A DNA stretch of 64,000 nucleotides from an uncultured Acidobacteriota bacterium. GTDB taxonomy: Bacteria; Acidobacteriota; Terriglobia; Bryobacterales; Bryobacteraceae. The translations under genes were made by a program, and so were the position numbers. The notes under the pieces were generated by a model, which saw nothing but the letters and a program-made list of their open reading frames with translations, was not told the DNA's origin and ran no database searches. The stretch lies in NCBI GenBank assembly GCA_902826605.1, contig CADEFM010000004.1, forward strand, positions 307,968-371,967. The letters are read 5' to 3'. Shown here piece after piece: positions 27,527 through 36,534 of the stretch (positions are counted from its first letter, which is position 1; every line of letters begins with the position of its first letter).

Positions 27527-29458
27527 ATGTTTAATTTTTTTCGAAGCGGCCAAACAGCTAAGAAAATGCTGTTGGGCGCCATCATTGTCGTCATGGCTGC
27601 GTCCATGCTTACTTACCTGACGCAGACCGGTTTTACGACGACGACCGACGGCGACAATATTCTTGCGCAAGTGGGCGGGCAACAAATCACCGTAGTGGAA
27701 GCCCAGAACGCCATCAACCGGCTGATCCAGAGTCAGCGTCTGCCCGCGGAATCCGCGGACGTCTACCTGGGGCAGCTGCTGGATGAAATGGTGCAGCAGC
27801 GTGCGGCCGTCGACGAGTTTTCGCGCATGGGGATGCGCGTCACAGACGAAGAAATCCTGGGCGTGATCATGTCTATCTTTCCGCAATATTTCGAAAACGG
27901 AAAGCTGACAAACCGGCAAGCTCTGGAGCAACAGCTCTCCACTCAGGGAATGGGTCTGCAGGAATTCGTGGATGCCATGCGGGAGAATTTGTTGCTTCGC
28001 AAAGTGCAGAGCGTGGCCAGCAGCAACATCATCATTTCACCGGATGAAGTGGATAGAGCGCTCACGCAAAAGCATCAGAAAGCCAAAATCGAGTACGCGG
28101 CGTTTCCGGCTGCCAAGTTCCGCGATCAGGTGAAACCTTCCACGGATGCGCTCCGCGCGATCTTCGAAAAGACCAAGGCGGCATACACCATCCCCGAAAA
28201 GCGTTCCTTCCAGCTGCTCGTGGTAGACCAGGCTAAAGTGGAAGCCAGCACCATTGTGCCGGAAGCGCAGATTCGCGCGGCGTACTCCGGGTCCATGGAC
28301 AATTACCGCGTGCCGGAACGCGTGAAGGCCCGCCACATCCTGCTGATGACGCAGGGCAAGCCCGATGCGGAGAAGGCGCCTAAACTCGCCAAGGCGCAGG
28401 ATCTGCTCAAACAATTGCGCGCTGGAGCGGACTTCGCGGAGCTCGCCAAGAAAAATTCCGAAGATCCAGGCTCGGCTCAAAACGGCGGCGATCTGGGATT
28501 TTTGGTGAAAGGACAGACCGCCCCGGAATTCGAGAAAGTCGCGTTCTCCGCCAAGCCCAAAGATATTAGTGACGTCGTCACAACGGAGTTCGGATACCAC
28601 ATCATCCAGGTGACCGAAAAGGAAGCGGCCCGCATCCGTCCGTTCGACGAAGTAAAAGAAAATATCGCCACGGAACTGAAGAAACAGACGGTAGCGGAGA
28701 AAACACAGTCGATCGCGGACCAGGCCCATGCGGCTTTAGAGAAAGCGCCCGGCTCGATCGCCGATATCGCCAAGCAGTTCAACATTGAGCTGATTACTGT
28801 AACCAAGGCAGCGGCCAATGAGGCCATTCCCACGCTCGGCGTCGCTCCCGAAATTGACGCCGCCCTGAGCGTCCTGCAACCGAAGGGAATCTCCCCCACG
28901 CTGGTTCTGCCAGCGAACCGCATCGCCATGGCTGTGCTCAACGAGCGTATCCCTAGCCGCCCGGCGGAGTTCTCCGAGGTGGAAACGCAGGTGCGCGAGC
29001 GCCAAGTTACGGAACAATCCCAGCAATTGGCCTCCAACGCCGCCCGCGAAGCGTTCGCGAAGATCGGCGCGGGAGAAAGTCTGGAAAAGGCTGCCAAGTC
29101 GATGAACGGTGATATTTCCAAGCCAGCGGAATTCACGCAGAACGACTCCGTGGAAGGCCTCGGTCCCGCGGTGTATGTCGCGGACGCCTTCACCAAACCG
29201 GTGGGTTCTTTAGCCGGGCCCTTAAACGTACAAGGGCGCGAAATCATTTATCGCGTGGTGGACCGGCAGCCTGTGGATTTGAAAAGCTTCGCCGCGGAGC
29301 GCGACGCCACCATCAACGATTTGAAACAGCAAGAGATCCGCACACAGATGAACCTGCTGCTCGATAGTATCGTCACCAAAGCCAAGGCGGATGGAAAAGT
29401 CAAGATCCACACGGATACCCTGAAGCGCCTGCAGGCGCAATACCGGGCGGGACGGTAA
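27527..29458 (+). CDS. PpiD-like membrane-anchored peptidyl-prolyl isomerase/chaperone
   Basis: Periplasmic folding factor of 643 residues, anchored by one N-terminal helix (MLLGAIIVVMAASMLTYL). A SurA-type N-terminal chaperone region (about 45-190) is followed by a parvulin domain (about 265-370) with KARHILLMTQGK, NGGDLGFLVKG and FGYHIIQVTEKE, and a C-terminal PpiD-like region. The whole layout matches PpiD, which assists proteins leaving the Sec translocon. The ATG at 27527 is chosen for its TAGGAGCC about 9 bases upstream and because it places the anchor at residues 15-33; an earlier ATG at 27434 would add 31 cysteine- and arginine-rich residues. Confidence 0.92.
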   Translation: MFNFFRSGQTAKKMLLGAIIVVMAASMLTYLTQTGFTTTTDGDNILAQVGGQQITVVEAQNAINRLIQSQRLPAESADVYLGQLLDEMVQQRAAVDEFSRMGMRVTDEEILGVIMSIFPQYFENGKLTNRQALEQQLSTQGMGLQEFVDAMRENLLLRKVQSVASSNIIISPDEVDRALTQKHQKAKIEYAAFPAAKFRDQVKPSTDALRAIFEKTKAAYTIPEKRSFQLLVVDQAKVEASTIVPEAQIRAAYSGSMDNYRVPERVKARHILLMTQGKPDAEKAPKLAKAQDLLKQLRAGADFAELAKKNSEDPGSAQNGGDLGFLVKGQTAPEFEKVAFSAKPKDISDVVTTEFGYHIIQVTEKEAARIRPFDEVKENIATELKKQTVAEKTQSIADQAHAALEKAPGSIADIAKQFNIELITVTKAAANEAIPTLGVAPEIDAALSVLQPKGISPTLVLPANRIAMAVLNERIPSRPAEFSEVETQVRERQVTEQSQQLASNAAREAFAKIGAGESLEKAAKSMNGDISKPAEFTQNDSVEGLGPAVYVADAFTKPVGSLAGPLNVQGREIIYRVVDRQPVDLKSFAAERDATINDLKQQEIRTQMNLLLDSIVTKAKADGKVKIHTDTLKRLQAQYRAGR

Positions 29459-29471
29459 GGCTAATCCACGC

Positions 29472-30125
29472 GTGGAGTTCATACTCGAAATATGGCGGAG
29501 TCTGACCGACCCCGACCGCTTGATCCATCTCCTGTCCCAGGTCATGACCGGGTGGCTTGGCTATGCCCTGCTCGCCGGAATCGTGTTCGCGGAGACCGGG
29601 CTGCTGGTCGGCCTGTTTCTGCCGGGGGATTCGCTGCTCTTTACAGTTGGCGTTGTGGCGGGCGTGGGCAAGCTGGACATCGTTGAGATTTGTATCCTGC
29701 TGACCGCGGCGTCCATCCTCGGCGACCAAAGCGGATACTTCCTGGGCCGCCGCACCGGTCCGCGGATTTTCCGGCGTCCCGACTCCCGGGTGTTCAAGCA
29801 GGAATACGTGAAACGCACCCAGGAGTTTTACGACAAGCACGGCGGCAAGACGTTGATTTACGCGAAATTCGTGCCGATCGTCAGGACCTTCGCGCCATTC
29901 ATGGCCGGCGTGGGCCGCATGCCGTACTCGCGATTCCTTTCCTTCAACATATTCGGCGGTCTGGGTTGGGTGCTTTCGATGACGCTCGCCGGGTATTTCC
30001 TCGGGGGGATTCCGCTCATCCGCAGGCACTTCGAAAAAGTGGTGATTGGAATCGTAGTGGTCAGCGTGCTGCCGGTACTGATTCACTACTTGCAGTCCCG
30101 CAGAGCCGCGGCTCAGCCGCGCTGA
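29472..30125 (+). CDS. DedA family membrane protein
   Basis: Multi-spanning inner-membrane protein of 217 residues of the DedA/SNARE-associated family, whose members flip polyprenyl phosphate or phospholipids and depend on the proton motive force. Typical segments are the first re-entrant part (GYALLAGIVFAETGLLVG), FLPGDSLLF, GDQSGYFLGRRTGPRIF, and YAKFVPIVRTFAPFMAGVG with the conserved arginine. The start is a GTG, 13 bases after the stop of the PpiD-like gene, so the two are probably co-transcribed. A role in recycling the undecaprenyl carrier would fit the many glycosyltransferases in the window, but that is inference. Confidence 0.93.
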   Translation: MEFILEIWRSLTDPDRLIHLLSQVMTGWLGYALLAGIVFAETGLLVGLFLPGDSLLFTVGVVAGVGKLDIVEICILLTAASILGDQSGYFLGRRTGPRIFRRPDSRVFKQEYVKRTQEFYDKHGGKTLIYAKFVPIVRTFAPFMAGVGRMPYSRFLSFNIFGGLGWVLSMTLAGYFLGGIPLIRRHFEKVVIGIVVVSVLPVLIHYLQSRRAAAQPR

Positions 30126-30131
30126 TTCGCA

Positions 30132-31121
30132 TCACTGGCCAGCGTCGATGCGATACGCCGTGGTCTGCCGTTCCTGATGCCGCTCGAGCGCCAATTGAAT
30201 CAGCCGGTCGATCAGCGCCGCGTAGGGCAATCCGGCGGCTTCCCACATCTTGGGATACATGCTGATGGAAGTGAACCCCGGAATGGTGTTGATCTCATTG
30301 ATGAAGAATTTGCCGGTCGCCGTTTCCAGCAGGAAATCCACGCGCGCCATGCCTTCGCATTCCACGGCCTGGTAACAAGCCACCGCCAGACGCTGCACTT
30401 CGCTGGTCTGTTCCGGCGATAAGTCCGCGGGCAGCACGGTTTTCGATGTTCCCAAAATGTACTTGTCTTCGTAATCGTAGAACTCGCGCGAGGGCAGAAC
30501 TTCACAGGGAATCGCCGCCTGCGGGTCGCGATTGCCCAGCACGGAACACTCAAACTCGCGGCCAGCGATGCCGCGCTCCACGATCACTTTACGGTCAAAA
30601 CGGCCCGCGAATTCGATCGCTGTCTTTAGTTCGTCGTATGACTTCACCTTGGAAATTCCCACGGAAGATCCCAGGTTCGCGGGCTTGACGAACATGGGGA
30701 ATGGGATGCTGGCGCATATTTCGTCCAAATTGGCGGCGCCCCGGTTCACCGTTACGTAATCCGCTACCGGCAGATCGCGCTCGGCGCACAATCGCTTCAT
30801 GATCTCCTTGTCCATGGAGACGGCCGAAGCCAGCACGCCCGCGCCCACGTACGGCAAATTCGCCAGATCGAGAAGACCCTGCACCGTGCCATCCTCGCCG
30901 AAGGTGCCGTGAAGCACCGGGAAAACAACGTCGATCCCTGGGTTGGCACCCGGGTCGGGCGAAATCGCGCGCGGATCCCAACGGCCTTCCTGGGTGATCA
31001 GAATGCGCTCCACCTGGTACTTGGCCGGGTCCATCGCCGCGATCACCGCTTCCGCCGAGCGCAGCGAAATTTCGTGCTCTCCGCTGCGGCCTCCATACAG
31101 AACTGCCACGCGGAGTTTCAT
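30132..31121 (-). CDS. ddl: D-alanine--D-alanine ligase
   Basis: ATP-grasp ligase of 329 residues that joins two D-alanines for the peptidoglycan pentapeptide in the cytoplasm. The N-terminus RVAVLYGGRSGEHEIS is diagnostic; the ATP-grasp part has FPMFVKPANLGSSVGISK, RFDRKVIVERGIAGREFECS and the metal-binding FFINEINTIPGFTSISMYP, with the final WEAAGLPY. Residue spacing is normal. Its start overlaps the stop of the arginase gene by 4 bases (ATGA), so both are on one transcript. The matching alanine racemase is 12 kb away. Confidence 0.96.
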   Translation of the reverse strand: MKLRVAVLYGGRSGEHEISLRSAEAVIAAMDPAKYQVERILITQEGRWDPRAISPDPGANPGIDVVFPVLHGTFGEDGTVQGLLDLANLPYVGAGVLASAVSMDKEIMKRLCAERDLPVADYVTVNRGAANLDEICASIPFPMFVKPANLGSSVGISKVKSYDELKTAIEFAGRFDRKVIVERGIAGREFECSVLGNRDPQAAIPCEVLPSREFYDYEDKYILGTSKTVLPADLSPEQTSEVQRLAVACYQAVECEGMARVDFLLETATGKFFINEINTIPGFTSISMYPKMWEAAGLPYAALIDRLIQLALERHQERQTTAYRIDAGQ

Positions 31122-32032
31122 AAGATTCGTTTTCCTAGTGCGCTCGTAATCAGCTCCACCGCCAGCAATGCAGTACGATTGGCTTCGTCCAGCACCGGAT
31201 TCACTTCGACCACTTCGAGCGAAGTCATCCGGCCGCTATCGCAAATCAGCTCCATCGCCAGGTGTGCCTCCCGATAGGTAATGCCACCCCGCACGGGTGT
31301 ACCAACGCCGGGAGCCTCACGTGGGTCCACCGCGTCCATGTCGAAGGACAGATGGAAACCGGCCGTCCCGGCATTGACGATATCCAGCGCTTCCCGCATC
31401 ACGCTAGGCAAGCCACGTTCATCGATATCGCGCATGGTGAACGGGTGCACGCCCGCGCCGCGCACGTTGAAGCGTTCAATATCATCCACGCTGCGCAGAC
31501 CGATTAGCGCCACGGACGAAGGTTGCACTTGTGGCGCGTCACCGCCGATGCCAATCAGTTCCCGGGGCCCCAGGCCGATGCAGCACGCGAGTGGCATCCC
31601 GTGCACGTTCCCGCTGGGGCTGGTGGCGGGCGTGTTCATATCGGCATGCGCGTCAATCCAAATAAGACCCGTGCGTGCCTGCCGGGTGCGGAAATGGCGC
31701 GACATGCCGGAGACCGTACCCACTGCAACCGAGTGGTCCCCGCCCAGCACCACCGGCACGCGGCCCGCATCCGCGGCTTTCGTCACCAGGGCGGCCAGGC
31801 GTTCGCACGTGTGTGCGATCTGGGGAAGATAGCGAGCCTCGGGAGTGCCCACCGGTGCAGTCTCGGGCTGATCCACTACCACGTTGCCCAGGTCTTCCAC
31901 TTCATAGCCCAGCGACGTCAGCGTCTCATTGAGACCCGCCAGACGCAGCGCGGAAGGCCCCATGTCGACGCCGCGGCGTCCTGCGCCCAGATCCATGGGC
32001 GCTCCGATGATGGCGATGTGAGATTGCTTCAT
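31118..32032 (-). CDS. rocF: Arginase
   Basis: Binuclear manganese enzyme of 304 residues that splits arginine into ornithine and urea. The three metal-binding motifs are complete: GGDHS (His100), DAHADMNTP (Asp127, His129, Asp131) and SFDMDAVDP. The N-terminus IGAPMDLGAGRRGVDMGP is characteristic of true arginases rather than agmatinases. A hydrolase for formimidoglutamate or agmatine is therefore less likely, but the specificity cannot be proven from sequence. It is transcribed ahead of ddl with a 4-base overlap. Arginine decarboxylase at 45991 competes for the same substrate. Confidence 0.9.
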   Translation of the reverse strand: MKQSHIAIIGAPMDLGAGRRGVDMGPSALRLAGLNETLTSLGYEVEDLGNVVVDQPETAPVGTPEARYLPQIAHTCERLAALVTKAADAGRVPVVLGGDHSVAVGTVSGMSRHFRTRQARTGLIWIDAHADMNTPATSPSGNVHGMPLACCIGLGPRELIGIGGDAPQVQPSSVALIGLRSVDDIERFNVRGAGVHPFTMRDIDERGLPSVMREALDIVNAGTAGFHLSFDMDAVDPREAPGVGTPVRGGITYREAHLAMELICDSGRMTSLEVVEVNPVLDEANRTALLAVELITSALGKRIL

Positions 32033-32184
32033 GAGGTTAGGCGGAATCGCGCGAAACTTCCATTATCGCGTGGCGCCTGCGGCCTGCGGGCCATCCATCA
32101 TGCCGATGAGTACTGAGATCACGGCGCCATCGCACCGCCAGCAGCAGGCAAGGAGCACATCACCGCCGAATTTCGCGACGAAAT

Positions 32185-32214
32185 TTGACACTCATGGGCG
32201 CGGTCCTGGACAAT
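32185..32214 (+). promoter_or_regulatory. Sigma70 promoter of tRNA-Leu
   Basis: A perfect -35 TTGACA at 32185-32190 and a -10 GACAAT at 32209-32214 are separated by 18 bases. Transcription would begin near 32221, about 15 bases before the mature tRNA 5' end. Confidence 0.7.
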
Positions 32215-32235
32215 GAAAGTGCCCCACCTAAACAT

Positions 32236-32322
32236 GCGGATGTGGCGGAATTGGCAGACGCGCTAGATTCAGGTTCTAGTTCTCGCAAGGGAGTGGAGGT
32301 TCAAGTCCTCTCATCCGCACCA
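32236..32322 (+). tRNA. tRNA-Leu (anticodon CAG)
   Basis: Complete tRNA with the acceptor stem GCGGATG pairing with CATCCGC, discriminator A and encoded CCA at 32320-32322. The anticodon stem CTAGA/TCTAG encloses the loop TTCAGGT, giving anticodon CAG. A long variable arm and the T-loop TTCAAGT are present, as expected of a class II leucine tRNA. The region just downstream is a gene-poor accessory patch. Confidence 0.96.
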
Positions 32323-32331
32323 ATAGAATCA

Positions 32332-32694
32332 CTAAACCATTTGAGATGGCAATGGTGCGTGATCTTCCCCTCCAAACCGTGAAATCCGCCCGCTGCGTTG
32401 GATTTCGAAGAATCCAGGGTCAACGAAGAACTCGCTGATACCGTGAAACCCAAGCTCGGAGCACCGTGGAATCAACTCCACCAATCCCTGCCACCCTGCG
32501 CCTTCAAGTTTGGTTCGAGGAATCTGGTTGCCGACCCGATGATCAATGCAATAAACGCACTTAAAATTGCAGGTGTTGGACTTGGCCATCTGCAAACTCG
32601 CAGGAATGGACTTGACATGGGCAACTCCGTTGGCGAACTCCCAGAGCGCTCGATACTTATTCTTCTGATTCGGCCTGAGTTCCGTCGGAGCCAT
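32332..32694 (-). pseudogene. Broken radical SAM gene (N-terminal part with the Fe-S motif)
   Basis: A 120-residue frame containing a radical SAM cluster motif CNFKCVYC (C-x3-C-x2-C), preceded by IPASLQMAKS and followed by IDHRVGNQ and LIPRCSELGFHGISEFF. This matches the beginning of a radical SAM domain, but the frame stops about 65 residues after the motif, where the TIM barrel should continue, and the tail (QRSGRISRFGG) is unlike the family. No continuation is found in other frames before the tRNA-Leu. It looks like a gene truncated at the tRNA. Upstream (towards 33 kb) I find no convincing N-terminal portion. Confidence 0.65.
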
Positions 32695-33295
32695 GCAGAG
32701 CTATACCATCCACTCCGGGTCGCTTCGGCCCAGCGAGACCGTCGGGGCACGTTTCCTTGACCAAGCTTTCGACGCTGAAGCGCGCCGGATGGGACTTCCA
32801 GTTCCTTTGTGGACCGTCCATGAGTGTACATCATTTCCTTCGGTACGGCACGATGCCCAGAGGCTAGAAAGCCGCCCGCACTGTCCGCAAGGCGCTTCTG
32901 GCCGAAGCCGTGGCTTTCTCCCAAACTGGCACTGTTGCTCGTCGAATTCCCTTTCCTTTCAGCCGCTCCCGGTGTGAGATCTTGTATCGTAAAAGGACGG
33001 CCAGTCTAGGTTATTGCTACCATTGCTTCGTCTTAGCGCCGGAGCCAGCCTGCGGCGGATAGCATCGCGTCAATGAATGGCTTCCAGCGCGGGCATCGCG
33101 GAGGGTTCTTGCGTCAGACCAGCTTGAATTGAGTGCACCTGGGCGTTGGACATGAAGTCAAAAGGAAAGGTTCAAGTGGAGCATCTGGCGGAAATGGTGG
33201 CGCGTGGCAGAAGGTCACATGCTGATCGATTGCGGCATGGATCCCGTTATGCAGCGACATAAAGTAACCGAATCTTACCGTCGAAGGGATCCTTA
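32695..33295. other. Gene-poor stretch beside tRNA-Leu
   Basis: About 600 bases without a convincing gene, promoter or repeat. Short frames on both strands have scrambled composition. It lies between the broken radical SAM gene and the GT2-methyltransferase fusion and is probably decayed accessory DNA. Confidence 0.5.
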
Positions 33296-35350
33296 GTGTC
33301 AGCCGCCTCGAATCGCGCAAATTTAGATATCTCGAATCCATCGGAACCGCTGGTTTCAGTGATCATGACGTTCTTGAACGCTGACCGTTTCATTCGGGAG
33401 GCTATTGATAGCGTCGTGGCACAGACCTATCAAAACTGGGAACTGATCCTGGTGAACGATGGTTCGTCAGATGCCTCCGCGAGCATTGCATTAAGTTACG
33501 CCGAAAAAGCTCCAGGGACCATCCAATGCGTCAGTCACCCTCGGGGTGAGAACCGTGGGATCTCAGCTTCCAGGAACTTGGGGATTCGCCACGCGCGTGG
33601 AAAGCATGTCGCATTTTTGGATGCCGACGACCTCTGGTTTCCAAGCAAGCTCTCGGAACAAACAGCCATTTTCCTAGCCAAGCCGGATGTCGAAATGATA
33701 TACGGGCTCACCCAATACTGGTATAGCTGGACGGGCGCAGCGGAAGATTTAAAGCGCGACCATATCCCGGACCTGGGCGTTTCGACGGACGTTGTCTTTA
33801 CTCCTCCGGAGCTGCTGCTCCTTCTTTACCCGCTGGGACAAGCAACGGCGCCGTCCATGTCGGATATTCTTGTCACGCGCGAACTTCTCACCAGGGTGGG
33901 TGGATTTGAAGAGGAGTTCAAGGGCATGTATGAAGATCAGGCTTTCTTGGTGAAAGCGTATCTTCACGGCAACATTTTCGTATCGACGAGGTGTTGGGAT
34001 CGATACCGGATTCATCCGGATTCGTGTCTTTCCCAAGCCACCGACCAAGGCCGCTACGAAGCCGTTCGCATGTACTTTCTGCGCTGGTTTCAGGGTTACC
34101 TCCGCGCGCGCTCCTTCACCGATCCGGCTGTGCTCGATGCATTACAGAATGCCATTGAGTCCCGGAGAACTGTGGATGAAGTCGTTCATCACTACGGCGG
34201 GTGGCTCTTCCGCGTGGCTGCCGGGAACCAAGCGCGGTTCGTAGCTCCCAATGGCGACGATGTGATGCGGATCGCGATCGATCGCTGCGGAACGGCAACG
34301 CCACATGACATACAGCTCAATCAGTCCCGCCTGCGAGTCCGGGAGGGACAGCGAGGGGCCGTGACTTTTCAGGCCCGCGCGGATCGTGCACGCGCCATTT
34401 CCGTCGGAGTTGCGCAGGCGAGTCAGCCGTGGAAGGAACTCGGGCTCTATGCACAGGTTGATCTGACTCCGGATTGGCAGGATTTTCGAGAAGAGTTCAC
34501 GGCGACGGGGACTGCGGACAACGCAAGAATTCTGTTCGACCTCGGCGGCGACGGTGCTTCGGTGGAGATACGGTCGGTACGGCTGTTGAGCCTCCCGAAC
34601 GACGAAGTGATCCACCCGGATCTGCCCCAGGTGAATCTCGAGGCCATGGCGGGAAACACAATCCCTCTCCCGGTTCCCGGCGATCTCGGCTCTAGGCCGA
34701 TCCATTTTGGCGATTTCCGGCGAGTGGTGCCCATCGCCAAAAATTGGGGATACGACCGGGGCATGCCGGTGGACCGCTATTACATTGAAAAATTTCTTGC
34801 GCGCAACGCAGAGTATATTCGAGGACGCGTCCTGGAAATCGAAGACAATACCTATACGCGCCGTTTTGGGGGCGATCAGGTTACCCGGTACGACGCGCTG
34901 CACGTGGAGGAAGGCTATCCGCAGGCTTCTATCGTGGCGGATCTATCGGATGCGCCACAGATTCCTTCCAATAGCTTTGACTGCATCATCCTTACGCAAA
35001 CCCTGCAGCTGATCTTCGACCTGCGCGCCACAATCCGTACGGTCCATCGAATTCTCAAACCGGGGGGTGTTGTGCTGGCTACAATCCCCGGGATTACCCA
35101 GACCAACGATCGCGATTGGTCCACCTACTGGTACTGGAGTTTTACACCGTTGGCGGGACGCCGTCTATTCGAAGAGGCATTCAAGCCCGATGGCATTCAC
35201 ATTGACATCTACGGAAATATTCTCGCGGCAATCTCGTTACTGCATGGCCTTGCGGCGGAGGAATTGACAGAGCAGGAATTGGCCTTTACGGAGTCCGGTT
35301 ACGAGGTTACGATAGGGTTGCGAGCCATGAAGGAGGAGTCGAGTTCATGA
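33296..35350 (+). CDS. Fusion of GT2 glycosyltransferase, beta-sandwich domain and SAM-type methyltransferase
   Basis: Protein of 684 residues in three parts. Residues about 18-270: GT2 domain with VSVIMTFLNADRFI, LILVNDGSSD, FLDADDLWFPSK and a YEDQAFLVKAYL acceptor-site region. Residues about 320-430: a strand-rich module with RLRVREGQRGAVTFQARA and the LYAQVDLTPDWQDF core, similar to CBM4/9-like sugar-binding sandwiches. Residues about 460-680: a methyltransferase-like domain with RGRVLEIEDNTYTRRFG, FDCIILTQTLQLIFD and HRILKPGGVVLATIPG. The likely role is adding and then methylating a glycan. The GTG start at 33296 has GAAGGGAT about 8 bases upstream. The last two modules recur in the convergent gene downstream. 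Confidence 0.82.
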   Translation: MSAASNRANLDISNPSEPLVSVIMTFLNADRFIREAIDSVVAQTYQNWELILVNDGSSDASASIALSYAEKAPGTIQCVSHPRGENRGISASRNLGIRHARGKHVAFLDADDLWFPSKLSEQTAIFLAKPDVEMIYGLTQYWYSWTGAAEDLKRDHIPDLGVSTDVVFTPPELLLLLYPLGQATAPSMSDILVTRELLTRVGGFEEEFKGMYEDQAFLVKAYLHGNIFVSTRCWDRYRIHPDSCLSQATDQGRYEAVRMYFLRWFQGYLRARSFTDPAVLDALQNAIESRRTVDEVVHHYGGWLFRVAAGNQARFVAPNGDDVMRIAIDRCGTATPHDIQLNQSRLRVREGQRGAVTFQARADRARAISVGVAQASQPWKELGLYAQVDLTPDWQDFREEFTATGTADNARILFDLGGDGASVEIRSVRLLSLPNDEVIHPDLPQVNLEAMAGNTIPLPVPGDLGSRPIHFGDFRRVVPIAKNWGYDRGMPVDRYYIEKFLARNAEYIRGRVLEIEDNTYTRRFGGDQVTRYDALHVEEGYPQASIVADLSDAPQIPSNSFDCIILTQTLQLIFDLRATIRTVHRILKPGGVVLATIPGITQTNDRDWSTYWYWSFTPLAGRRLFEEAFKPDGIHIDIYGNILAAISLLHGLAAEELTEQELAFTESGYEVTIGLRAMKEESSS

Positions 35351-35373
35351 CACGCCCTTCGGAGGTTCAACGC

Positions 35374-36534
35374 TCACTTCGTCGCCAGAATGGCGATCGT
35401 CACCGCATACGCGTGATCCCGATGTTGCAATTCGGACGGAGTCAATTCCTCGGCAGCCATGCCTTGTAAGAATGCGGTCGCAGCTAAGACGTTTCCGAGC
35501 ACGTCGATCTCAACTTGATCCGGCGAAAATGCTTCGCGGAAAAGGCAACTCGCCGACAACGGTGTGAATGACCAGTACCAGGTCCCGCCCCATTCTCCGT
35601 CATAGGTCTGGGAGATTCCCGGGACCGTGGCCAGCACAACACCGCCGGGTTTCAGAATGCGGTGCACGGTCTGAATGGCGCCCCGAACGTCGTAGATCAG
35701 CTGCAGAGTTTGGGTGAGAATAATGCAATCGAACGTGTCCGCCGGAATGTGCGGAGCATGACTGAGGTCGCCGATGATTGTGGCTCCCGGCGAGCCCTCC
35801 ATGACATGCATTACATCGCTGACGGACACGCGTTTCCCGCCGAACTCGCGTGTGTAAGCGCCATCGCCAATTTCGAGGACGTGCCCGCGGATATGCTGCA
35901 TACGATGCTGCAGAAATTGGCCGATATAGTAGCGGTCGATGGGTTGGCCGCGATCCAACCCCCAACTCGAGCTGACAGGAGTTAGGCGGCGGAGAGATCC
36001 AAACTGCACCTGCCCTGCCGGCGGCGGCGGCGAATCCGCCGGAGCGGAAGGTTGACTCTGCAACAATTGGTCGCCCGTCCCGGAATGCTCACCCGGTTCC
36101 ACAAGCACTGCTTCGGTAGTGCCGGGTTTCAACCGCGTGAGCCGCACCCCGGCAAGTTCAAACGGCACGCTGGCTTGGCCGGCGTCAAAGTGGATTCGCG
36201 CGTTGAATTCATCATCGGTGGGAGTCCATTTCTCTTCGAAATCCGCCCATTGTGGCGTCAATTCGATTTCCCGATAGAGACCCAGGTTTTGCCAGGGGGC
36301 GTGCGCTTGTGCGGCGCCGAAACACAGAGCTCGCACGGCTGCCGCACGCCCGCGGAAGCGAAGAATGTACAGATCATTTTTCTTCAGATTCAATCTGGGC
36401 TGATTCAATTGGACGTCAAATTGAGTCTTGGGCTCCGCGCCGCGAATCTCGATTCGCAAATGATCCGGATCGTCGCCGGGCAAGATCAACTCAGCGTTGG
36501 TGCCGCCGTCGCAGCGAATCGTCCATTTACCCAT
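35374..36534 (-). CDS. Beta-sandwich plus SAM-type methyltransferase, paralogue of the preceding fusion
   Basis: Protein of 386 residues matching the last two modules of the convergent gene at 33296-35350. The sandwich module shows FDVQLNQPRLNLKKNDLYI and LYREIELTPQWADFEEKW; the methyltransferase part shows RGHVLEIGDGAYTREFGG, FDCIILTQTLQLIYD and HRILKPGGVVLATVPG. The GxG-like binding loop is EIGDG here but EIEDN in the fusion. A proline- and serine-rich linker (about 165-185) joins the modules. The ATG at 36534 is preferred; an upstream start at 36594 adds 20 residues. It ends 24 bases from the convergent partner. A glycan O-methyltransferase is the best guess. Confidence 0.8.
   Translation of the reverse strand: MGKWTIRCDGGTNAELILPGDDPDHLRIEIRGAEPKTQFDVQLNQPRLNLKKNDLYILRFRGRAAAVRALCFGAAQAHAPWQNLGLYREIELTPQWADFEEKWTPTDDEFNARIHFDAGQASVPFELAGVRLTRLKPGTTEAVLVEPGEHSGTGDQLLQSQPSAPADSPPPPAGQVQFGSLRRLTPVSSSWGLDRGQPIDRYYIGQFLQHRMQHIRGHVLEIGDGAYTREFGGKRVSVSDVMHVMEGSPGATIIGDLSHAPHIPADTFDCIILTQTLQLIYDVRGAIQTVHRILKPGGVVLATVPGISQTYDGEWGGTWYWSFTPLSASCLFREAFSPDQVEIDVLGNVLAATAFLQGMAAEELTPSELQHRDHAYAVTIAILATK

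Noticed and set aside
32323..32360. Terminator after tRNA-Leu
   Set aside because: Only a 5-base stem (CCATT/AATGG) with no T-tract.
32693..32977. Plus-strand frame opposite the broken radical SAM gene
   Set aside because: No ribosome binding site, no recognisable pattern and low-complexity composition.
33168..33180. Partial repeat of the tRNA-Leu T-arm (GGTTCAAGT)
   Set aside because: Only 9 bases of a universally conserved tRNA segment; no flanking similarity.
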